Assembly: GCA_015063955.1 (NCBI GenBank)
Contig: SVTD01000009.1
Location: 1-51,062, forward strand
Length of the DNA: 51,062 nucleotides
Source of the DNA: Oscillospiraceae bacterium
GTDB taxonomy: Bacteria > Bacillota > Clostridia > Oscillospirales > CAG-272
Direction: 5' to 3'
Part shown: piece by piece, positions 38,245 through 45,186 of the stretch
Layout of the letters: each line of letters opens with the position of its first letter
How positions within the stretch are numbered: position 1 is the stretch's first letter
Position numbers and translations under genes: made by a program
Notes under the pieces: model-generated
Told to the model about the DNA's origin: nothing
Databases searched by the model: none
Seen by the model: only the letters and a program-made list of their open reading frames with translations

Positions 38245-39446
38245 GCTTCTTCTGCTTTTCTGCGTTCCTTCATCTCAGCGTCAAGCTTCTTGAATGCTTC
38301 GAGAGCTTCGTCGCCGCCTGCGTTGTCACCGAGGCGCCAGGTGGAGCAAAGAACGCTTGTGGGGTTCTCCCCGGGGGCTCTCTGATAGTATACCGTCAGG
38401 ATAGAGCCGTCGGAAAGCTCAACGGATGCGGGATAACCCATGTCACAAACGTAGTGAAGGTTATCGTTTATTGTGTAATCTTCAGTCCATGTTTCACCGT
38501 TATCGTAGCTGACAACGGCTCTCTGACTTCTGATGCCGTTTGTTCTTCTGGAATAAGAGCAGATAACGGCACCTGAGGAATGTACCATTAGATGAGGAGG
38601 GCTTCCGTCAACGCCGATACACACGGGCTTTGACCAGGTCTTGCCCTTATCGTCGGAATATGTAGTAAATACGGTAAAGAAGGGATCGAGGTCGTTACAG
38701 TGAACTCTGATAGCTCCGAGAAGTCGGCCGGAGGGAAGCTCTGTAACGTGGGGCTCGAAGGTGTTGAGGCTTGTGATAATATCACCGTTGGGAACAGTAC
38801 CTGCGATCTCCCAGGTATGTCCGCCGTCACAGCTTACGCAGGCGGTAACGGGAGGACGCTCGCAGCTTTCATCGTCTCCGTCATCTCTTCCCATACGGTT
38901 GCCGAGATAAACGATCGTACCGTCCTTGCAAACACAGGGTCCGTGAGGCGCGGTAACGGGTACTCTTACAGGCTCGGACCAGGTTATACCGTAGTCCTCG
39001 GAAAGCATAACGAAGGAGCCGCAATATTTTTTGAACTCTTCAGGGGGAAGGTCTCTGAGAGCACCGCCAAAGCCGCGAACAAGAGCCTTGCCTGCATCGC
39101 CGAACCAATCGTATCCCTGAATATGATCGTAGAAATCGTGGCTTCCGACTGAGAACCAGTTAACAAGGAGGCGGCCGTTACCGAGATAAACGATACCCAT
39201 ATCGCGGTCATCGGCAAAGGTGTCGTTGATCACGATGGGAGGAGACCAGGTCTTACCCTCGTTGTAGCTGACGTACATACAGTTCTTACCCGCGGGGCAA
39301 ACGTGGGAAAGACGGAACGCAGATGCAGTAGCGTAGAGAACGCCGCGGTCGTCCTTGCAAACCGTTGGCCAGCCGTGATAGTTAAACCAGCTTGTAGCCT
39401 TGGGGCTGACGCGTCCGTGGACCGCGTCGGGGAACATAAGCTTCAT
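38241..39446 (-). CDS. Sialidase-fold (BNR/Asp-box) glycoside hydrolase-like protein, paralog 2
   Basis: Co-linear with paralog 1 over full length (MKLMFPDAVHGRVS... WRLGDNAGGDEALEAFKKLDAEM); Asp-boxes SYNEGKTW, SEDYGITW, SCDGGHTW, SDDKGKTW, SYDNGETW. Confidence 0.87.
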   Translation of the reverse strand: MKLMFPDAVHGRVSPKATSWFNYHGWPTVCKDDRGVLYATASAFRLSHVCPAGKNCMYVSYNEGKTWSPPIVINDTFADDRDMGIVYLGNGRLLVNWFSVGSHDFYDHIQGYDWFGDAGKALVRGFGGALRDLPPEEFKKYCGSFVMLSEDYGITWSEPVRVPVTAPHGPCVCKDGTIVYLGNRMGRDDGDDESCERPPVTACVSCDGGHTWEIAGTVPNGDIITSLNTFEPHVTELPSGRLLGAIRVHCNDLDPFFTVFTTYSDDKGKTWSKPVCIGVDGSPPHLMVHSSGAVICSYSRRTNGIRSQRAVVSYDNGETWTEDYTINDNLHYVCDMGYPASVELSDGSILTVYYQRAPGENPTSVLCSTWRLGDNAGGDEALEAFKKLDAEMKERRKAEEA

Positions 39447-39620
39447 AATTTATATCCTTTCGCACATATAATTATATTTTAATTTTAAACCATTAATCCC
39501 GTCAATTCAATAGAAAACATAAAAGTTTACTATAAATTATTCTTCTTTTTCCATTATTTTTACATAGCAAGAATGATCTCCGGTATTAATTAACTTTACT
39601 TTCGTTGATCTCTGAAAGCC

Positions 39621-39651
39621 GCACCTGCTCGGGTTTATCCTGGGCAGGTGC
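39621..39651 (+). terminator. Orphan terminator-like hairpin in a divergent intergenic region
   Basis: GCACCTGC ... GCAGGTGC followed by ttactttttt. Confidence 0.55.
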
Positions 39652-39662
39652 TTACTTTTTTC

Positions 39663-39690
39663 TTGATTTATTAAAAAACCGTGATATACT
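39663..39690 (+). promoter_or_regulatory. Putative promoter for GH43
   Basis: TTGATT - 16 nt - TATACT. Confidence 0.5.
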
Positions 39691-39718
39691 TAATGTATAA
39701 AATGATCGGAGCTTTGCT

Positions 39719-41128
39719 ATGAAAAATCAAGCCTTTAATCCAATACTTCCCGGATGGGAATATATCCCCGACGGGGAGCCTCACGTGTTCGGCGACCGTG
39801 TATATCTTTTCGGAAGTCACGACCGCTTTGACGGTGATGATTACTGCCAGAACAACTACGTTTGCTGGTCAGCTCCCGTTGACGACCTTTCCGACTGGCA
39901 GTTCCACGGCGAGATATTCGACGTAAGAAGCGATCCTCTCAACGAAAACGGTGAGTTCTGCGGCTATGCTCCCGACTGCTGTCAGGGACCTGACGGGCGG
40001 TTCTATCTTTACTATGCCTTGAACAACCATCTTGCAATGTCCGTTGCCGTTTGCGACTCTCCGGCAGGGAAGTATACCTTCCTCGGTCATATGAAAACTC
40101 CCGAGGGAAGGATATGGGGAACGGATACGGGCGATGCATACGTTTTCGATCCCGGTGTCCTCGTTGACGACGACGGCAGCATTCATCTTTATATGGGCTT
40201 CTCGCCTACAGACGGTATGAAGGGCTGCGACCTTGAAATTTTTCTCAGGCGATGGAATACCAAGGGATGTCATCACGTTGAGCTTTGCAGCGATATGGTC
40301 ACAATGAAGACTGAGCCGATACTTGTGGTCCCCGGCTGTGAGGCGTCTGCAGATACTTCCTTCGAGGGTCACGCCTTTTTTGAAGCTCCCAGCATACGGA
40401 AGTTCTTCGGAAAATACTATTTTATATATTCCTCTGAGCATTTTCAGGAGCTTTGCTATGCTGTCGGTGATGCACCCACGGGTCCCTTTGAATATAAGGG
40501 CAGACTTGTCAGTAACGGTGATATAGGTATGGTTGAGGGCTGGCATCCTATGAACCATATCGGAAACAATCACGGAAGTCTTGTTGAGATAGAAGGGAGC
40601 TACTACGTTTTCTATCACAGACATACCAATAATTCAGATTATTCAAGACAGGCCTGCGCGGAAAAAATCGAGCTTCTCGCGGACCGTACCTTCCTGCAGG
40701 CTCCTATTACAAGCTGTGGTCTTAACGGAGGGCCTCTCAGAGCCGCGGGTGAATACAGAGCAAGCATCGCCTGCAATATGACGGCAGACAGGGAGAATTC
40801 ACCTTATATTACGCAAAACGGCACCGACCGTGAGGAAAATGACGATCAGTATATTAAAAATATGACTGACGGAGCCTTTGCTGGCTTTAAATATTTCGAT
40901 TTTAAGGGCGGAGAGAGCCTTTCCGTAGTAGTTAAGGCAGACGGCGACGGATGCCTTGAGGTGTCAAACGAGCCCTTGGGAAAACCGATTATCACCGTTT
41001 TTATAAAAGACTCCAAAGAACCCTGCCGTTTTATTGGCGACGGCACCCTTGATCCCGGAATCAAGCCGCTGTTTTTTACCTATAAGGGTAGCGGCAGCTG
41101 TGATTTTATATCCTTTAGCTTTAATTGA
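39719..41128 (+). CDS. Glycoside hydrolase family 43-like protein with C-terminal beta-sandwich (CBM-like)
   Basis: FNPILPGWEYIPDGEPHVFGDRVYLFGSHDRFDGDDYCQNNYVCWSAPVDDLSDWQ, YAPDCCQGPDGRFYLYYAL, FDPGVLVDDDGSIHLYMGF, FFEAPSIRKFFGKYYFIYSS. Confidence 0.9.
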   Translation: MKNQAFNPILPGWEYIPDGEPHVFGDRVYLFGSHDRFDGDDYCQNNYVCWSAPVDDLSDWQFHGEIFDVRSDPLNENGEFCGYAPDCCQGPDGRFYLYYALNNHLAMSVAVCDSPAGKYTFLGHMKTPEGRIWGTDTGDAYVFDPGVLVDDDGSIHLYMGFSPTDGMKGCDLEIFLRRWNTKGCHHVELCSDMVTMKTEPILVVPGCEASADTSFEGHAFFEAPSIRKFFGKYYFIYSSEHFQELCYAVGDAPTGPFEYKGRLVSNGDIGMVEGWHPMNHIGNNHGSLVEIEGSYYVFYHRHTNNSDYSRQACAEKIELLADRTFLQAPITSCGLNGGPLRAAGEYRASIACNMTADRENSPYITQNGTDREENDDQYIKNMTDGAFAGFKYFDFKGGESLSVVVKADGDGCLEVSNEPLGKPIITVFIKDSKEPCRFIGDGTLDPGIKPLFFTYKGSGSCDFISFSFN

Positions 41129-41137
41129 GAGGAAACT

Positions 41138-42325
41138 ATGATAACTGTAGATTTTAAAGGAAAAAAGCTTCCGCTTCTCGGTCTTGGTACTATGCGCTTT
41201 CCGCTGATCGAGGGAAGCACCGATGCCAAGGATATTGACGTTGAAAAAACTGCCGAGCTTATAGATACGGCAATGTCGGCCGGGGTCAATTATTTTGATA
41301 CCGCATATCCTTATCACGCATCTCAGTCAGAGATCGTTCTCGGAAAGCTGCTTTCAAAATACCCGAGAGGATCGTATTATCTTGCAACTAAGTTTCCGGG
41401 TCATCAGATACTTTCATCATATGATCCCGCATCGGTTTTTGAGGATCAGCTTAGAAAATGCAGCGTTGACTATTTCGATTTCTATCTCTTACATAACGTA
41501 TATGAAAATTCCATCGATACCTATAACGACCCGAAATGGGGAATTATTGATTACTTCGTAAAGCAGAAAAGGGAAGGGCGCATAAAGCATCTGGGCTTTT
41601 CATCTCACGGCGGTGTTGAGCTTTTGAGAAGATTTCTCGATCAACACGGCGATAATATGGAGTTCTGCCAGATACAGCTTAATTATCTTGACTGGACGCT
41701 CCAGGATGCAAAGGAAAAATGCCGCCTGCTCGATGAGTACAATATTCCCATATGGGTAATGGAGCCCGTTCGCGGAGGAAAGCTTGCAACACTGAGGGAA
41801 GAGGATACGCGCTCTCTTATGGAGATACATCCGGATTGGTCAAGTGCCGAATGGGCATTCCGCTGGCTTCAGGGCGTAGATAACGTAAAAATGATCCTCA
41901 GCGGTATGACAACAGTAGACCAGCTTCGGGAAAATATCAATACCTTTTCAAACTACCAAAAATTAACAAATTATGAACAACAGGCCCTTTATAAAATTGC
42001 AGACAAAATGAGGGATACCGTACCGTGTACCGCCTGCAGATACTGTACCGAGGGATGTCCGCAGGGAATAGATATTCCGGAAATGCTTGCAAATTATAAC
42101 GAGATATGCTTTTCGCCATCCTTTAATATAGGAATGCGGATGGATGCCGTACCTGAGGGTCGGCGCGCACAGGACTGCATAGGATGCAACAGATGTACGT
42201 CGGTTTGTCCGCAGAAGATCGATATACCGTCAGCGCTGTCAGATTTTACGGTAAGGCTTGAGAAGCTGCCTAAGTGGGCAGATATATGCAGAGAGCGTGA
42301 AAAAGCTGCCAAAGGCGCCAAATAA
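41138..42325 (+). CDS. Aldo/keto reductase with C-terminal 4Fe-4S ferredoxin domain
   Basis: LPLLGLGTMRFPL, NYFDTAYPYH, HLGFSSHGG; CTACRYCTEGCPQGIDIP and CIGCNRCTSVCPQKIDIP. Confidence 0.93.
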   Translation: MITVDFKGKKLPLLGLGTMRFPLIEGSTDAKDIDVEKTAELIDTAMSAGVNYFDTAYPYHASQSEIVLGKLLSKYPRGSYYLATKFPGHQILSSYDPASVFEDQLRKCSVDYFDFYLLHNVYENSIDTYNDPKWGIIDYFVKQKREGRIKHLGFSSHGGVELLRRFLDQHGDNMEFCQIQLNYLDWTLQDAKEKCRLLDEYNIPIWVMEPVRGGKLATLREEDTRSLMEIHPDWSSAEWAFRWLQGVDNVKMILSGMTTVDQLRENINTFSNYQKLTNYEQQALYKIADKMRDTVPCTACRYCTEGCPQGIDIPEMLANYNEICFSPSFNIGMRMDAVPEGRRAQDCIGCNRCTSVCPQKIDIPSALSDFTVRLEKLPKWADICREREKAAKGAK

Positions 42326-42357
42326 CAACAAAAACGGGCATAGTCCCGTTTTTTTGT
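42326..42357 (+). terminator. Intrinsic terminator
   Basis: aaaaacggg catagt cccgttttttt. Confidence 0.8.
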
Positions 42358-42385
42358 TGACCTTTGGGAAACAATATGATATAAT
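42357..42385 (+). promoter_or_regulatory. SigmaA promoter of coaX
   Basis: TTGACC - 17 nt - TATAAT. Confidence 0.75.
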
Positions 42386-42492
42386 AATTTTTTAGAAAAA
42401 CAATACCGTTCGATCATAGCCTTTTTTTCTACCTTATGAGTTGAGGGAATAGCAGTAAGACGGATTCAAATAACTCCCCATTCCCAAAGATC

Positions 42493-42524
42493 CAATTATA
42501 CAAAATGCAAATTTTGTATAATTG
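42493..42524. repeat. Perfect 14-bp palindrome (operator- or hairpin-like) in the coaX leader
   Basis: caattatacaaaat gcaa attttgtataattg. Confidence 0.75.
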
Positions 42525-42569
42525 AGGGAAGCGAAAACAGAGGTTTATGTATTATTTATGGAGGTTTTT

Positions 42570-43379
42570 ATGCTGCTTTGCGTAGATATCGGCAATACCA
42601 ATATCAATTTCGGTATTTTTAACGGCTCTGCAGACGAGCTTATTTTGAGCTTTTCAATTTCAGCTCATACCAGACGCACTGCTGACGAGTTTTCTCTCGT
42701 TATAAAGCAAATGATGCGCGAATCTCTTGGCGATGTTCTACCCGATTCATTTTGCATTTCCTCCGTGGTGCCCACTCTTACGCAGGACGTTTCATACGCC
42801 TGTAAAAAGATCTGCGGCTGTGAGCCCTTCGTTATTTCCTCGGGCACAAAGACCGGCTTTCCCATAAAAATCGACGTACAGTCTCAGCTCGGTGCGGATA
42901 TCGTTTCCAATACAGCGGCAGCTTTCAGATTCGTGGAGCCTCCCTTTGCCGTTATTGACGTTGGCACTGCAACTACCGTAACTGCAGTAGATTCGAAGGG
43001 ACAGCTTATAGGTACTGCCATCGCTCCCGGTGCAAATATTTCTTTTGAGGCTCTCAGGGACTCCTGTGCGCTTCTTACTGATATTTCATTCACAATGCCT
43101 GAATCAGTCATCGGTAAAAACTCTCAGGACAGCATCAGAAGCGGTATTTTTTACGGTCATATTTATATGATCGACGGATTTATAAGGCAGATCCGCTCAG
43201 AGCTTTGTGGGGACGGCGAAAAGCTTTCTCTGATAGGAACCGGCGGGCTTTCCGAAAAGATCCTTCCTTATTGTCGCAATAAATTTGAGATTATTCCCGA
43301 TCTTACGCTGAAGGGAGCGGCAGCGCTCTACTATCATAATACTCAGAATCGCCATCGCAATTATACAAAATCCGTTTAA
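42570..43379 (+). CDS. coaX: Type III pantothenate kinase
   Basis: LLCVDIGNTNINFGIF, FAVIDVGTATTVTAVDSKGQLIGTAIAPGANIS, LIGTGGLSEKI; RBS ggagg before ATG 42570. Confidence 0.95.
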   Translation: MLLCVDIGNTNINFGIFNGSADELILSFSISAHTRRTADEFSLVIKQMMRESLGDVLPDSFCISSVVPTLTQDVSYACKKICGCEPFVISSGTKTGFPIKIDVQSQLGADIVSNTAAAFRFVEPPFAVIDVGTATTVTAVDSKGQLIGTAIAPGANISFEALRDSCALLTDISFTMPESVIGKNSQDSIRSGIFYGHIYMIDGFIRQIRSELCGDGEKLSLIGTGGLSEKILPYCRNKFEIIPDLTLKGAAALYYHNTQNRHRNYTKSV

Positions 43380-43389
43380 TTATACAAAA
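43358..43389. repeat. Two direct copies of (c)aattatacaaaa at the coaX 3' end
   Basis: caattatacaaaat 43358-43371 and aattatacaaaa 43378-43389; same 14-mer as 42493-42506. Confidence 0.7.
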
Positions 43390-43439
43390 CTCTTTTTCAT
43401 TTATTCGTTAATTAAGCCAAGGCTTGATTATATAAATTC

Positions 43440-43506
43440 AATACATGCGTTTTACCGTCGATGATTCGCGGAAAACAGCATCGGGGTTCAAGTCCCCGGA
43501 GGTATT
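43440..43506 (+). ncRNA. Candidate structured cis-regulatory RNA (three-way junction) enclosing the SD of the ECF S-component gene
   Basis: P1 aatac/gtatt; P2 atgc gtttt [a] ccg [t] cga tgat tcg cgg aaaac [a] gcat; P3 cgggg ttcaagt ccccg; SD ggagg at 43498-43502 in P3/P1 junction; ATG 43510. Folded by hand. Confidence 0.55.
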
Positions 43507-43509
43507 TCT

Positions 43510-44133
43510 ATGTCAAATAAAATTGACAGACGTTCTGTTACACAAAAGCTTGTGTATCTTTCGTTTTTAGCAGCACTTATCGTAGTTCTGCAGGTCCTCG
43601 CATCGTACATTAAGGTGGGAGCCGTCAGCATTTGCCTTGTTCTTCTCCCTATTGTATTCGGAGGAATGCTTTTCGGTTTGAATGCCGGCTTGTTTCTCGG
43701 TATTGTGTTTGGATTGCTCACCTTCATTCTTGGTCTTACCGGCTTTGATCCCGGAACACTGGCGATGATACAGTTCAAGCCCATTGAAACATTCGCTATC
43801 TGCGTAATAAAGGGTGCACTTGCAGGTCTCCTCTCTTCCCTTGCGTATAAAGGAATGTTCAAGCTTACAAAGAATAACGTTTATCTCTCGTCTTTAGTCG
43901 GATTTATCGTTGCTCCTGTTGTCAATACTTCGATCTATATTCTCGGTGTTGCATTATTCTTCAAGGATTTCTATCAATTTACCCAAAGCGGATTCGCTTT
44001 GATCGTTGCTATCTTTATAGCAATTATCGTTAATTTTATTTCTGAGTTTCTTCTTAACGTTATCTGCGGACCTCTCATTGCGCTGGCGGCGTCAAGAAAT
44101 AAGTCCGTAAAGAAGATCTTATATAAACAGTAA
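43510..44133 (+). CDS. ECF transporter S component (pantothenate PanT-like from context; substrate unproven)
   Basis: TQKLVYLSFLAALIVVLQVLASYIKVGAVSICLVLLPIVFGGMLFGLNAGLFLGIVFGLL; six hydrophobic helices; VAPVVNTSIYILGVALFF; adjacent to coaX. Confidence 0.8.
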   Translation: MSNKIDRRSVTQKLVYLSFLAALIVVLQVLASYIKVGAVSICLVLLPIVFGGMLFGLNAGLFLGIVFGLLTFILGLTGFDPGTLAMIQFKPIETFAICVIKGALAGLLSSLAYKGMFKLTKNNVYLSSLVGFIVAPVVNTSIYILGVALFFKDFYQFTQSGFALIVAIFIAIIVNFISEFLLNVICGPLIALAASRNKSVKKILYKQ

Positions 44134-44162
44134 GCTTTATTTCATTTGTTTAAAATAAGTTC

Positions 44163-44191
44163 TTGCTTTTTTTCATCCAATATGATATAAT
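44163..44191 (+). promoter_or_regulatory. SigmaA-like promoter for the 44243 gene
   Basis: TTGCTT - 17 nt - TATAAT. Confidence 0.6.
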
Positions 44192-44242
44192 TTTATACAG
44201 TATATTTTATACAATAAATTCAATAACATTTTGGAGGATATT

Positions 44243-44686
44243 ATGGCTGCACCCAAAGTAAAAGTCAGAGTTATGTACTCTACAAAGAAGGCTAAGGTTA
44301 AGACATTTGCCGAGGCTATCTCCCAGGCATTCAAGTGCCTTGCAAACCAGGTTCCCGGTGACTTCCCTTGCGATAAGGAAAGAGTTGTTTTCATCGGTAT
44401 GACAATTAAGGACGCTCCCGAAGACAAGCTTCGTCTTTTCTGCCGCGAGCTTACTCCTGCAAGAGCTCAGAACGTAGCTCTCTTCGTTGACGGACCTAAG
44501 GGAGACGACAACAAGGGTCTTAAGGTTATCATCGATACTCTCAAGGAGGCAGGCACAAACGTGCTTACAGATGATATCTACTACGTAAACGGCGGTCCCG
44601 CTATCTTCGGCGGTAAGAAGATCAGCCTTGAAGAGCGTACAGAGATCGTACGTTGGGCTGAGGGCATCGTTGCTAAGCTTTCCTGA
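44243..44686 (+). CDS. Small conserved-looking flavodoxin-like protein of unknown function
   Basis: MAAPKVKVRVMYSTKKAKVKTFAEAISQAFKC alternating beta/alpha pattern, RAQNVALFVDGPKGDDNKGLKVIIDTLKEAG; RBS ggagg. Confidence 0.55.
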   Translation: MAAPKVKVRVMYSTKKAKVKTFAEAISQAFKCLANQVPGDFPCDKERVVFIGMTIKDAPEDKLRLFCRELTPARAQNVALFVDGPKGDDNKGLKVIIDTLKEAGTNVLTDDIYYVNGGPAIFGGKKISLEERTEIVRWAEGIVAKLS

Positions 44687-44692
44687 ATACAT

Positions 44693-44724
44693 AAAAATCG
44701 GCGGAAATTCCGCCGATTTTTTTT
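44693..44724 (+). terminator. Intrinsic terminator
   Basis: aaaaatcggcgg aaat tccgccgatttttttt. Confidence 0.9.
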
Positions 44725-44734
44725 GCAAAAGGGG

Positions 44735-44763
44735 TTGACAAGTACAATTGTCGATGCTATACT
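44735..44763 (+). promoter_or_regulatory. SigmaA promoter of the ylxM-ffh operon
   Basis: TTGACA - 17 nt - TATACT. Confidence 0.8.
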
Positions 44764-44823
44764 ATGTAAAGCGTTTTGCTTTACAGCCAAATTCATCCAC
44801 AGCTATGAAAGCGCGGTTAAGAT

Positions 44824-45171
44824 ATGTTTAAAAAAGATATGCATATTTCCCTGCTCCTTGACTTTTACGGAGATATTCTTTCAGAGCGCCGTCGGGAGCT
44901 GACGGGTCTATATTATAACGATGACCTTTCCCTTTCGGAGATCGCTGAAATATCAGGCATTTCCCGCCAGGGTGTGCGTGATGCCGTAAAAAAGAGCGAG
45001 GCTGAGCTTCTCAATCTTGAGGAAAAGCTGGGGCTTGCCGGAAGATACGAGGAGCTGAGAGTTCAGCTTGCAAATATCTCCCGTGAGCTTGGCTCCATAG
45101 AGCTTGAGGATGAGGTAAAGGAAAACAGGCTGAAAAGCATAGCAAAAGAGCTCTCTGAGCTGAATATTTAA
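44824..45171 (+). CDS. ylxM: YlxM-type SRP-associated helix-turn-helix protein
   Basis: LLDFYGDILSERRRELTGLYYNDDLSLSEIAEISGISRQGVRDAVKKSEAELLNLEEKLGL; immediately upstream of ffh. Confidence 0.93.
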   Translation: MFKKDMHISLLLDFYGDILSERRRELTGLYYNDDLSLSEIAEISGISRQGVRDAVKKSEAELLNLEEKLGLAGRYEELRVQLANISRELGSIELEDEVKENRLKSIAKELSELNI

Positions 45172-45186
45172 AGGAGGCGCGGTAAG

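Noticed and set aside
43482-43502. tRNA or tmRNA fragment suggested by the T-arm-like cggggttcaagtccccg
   Set aside because: No acceptor-stem complement, D-arm or anticodon arm at tRNA spacing, no CCA; better explained as P3 of the leader RNA
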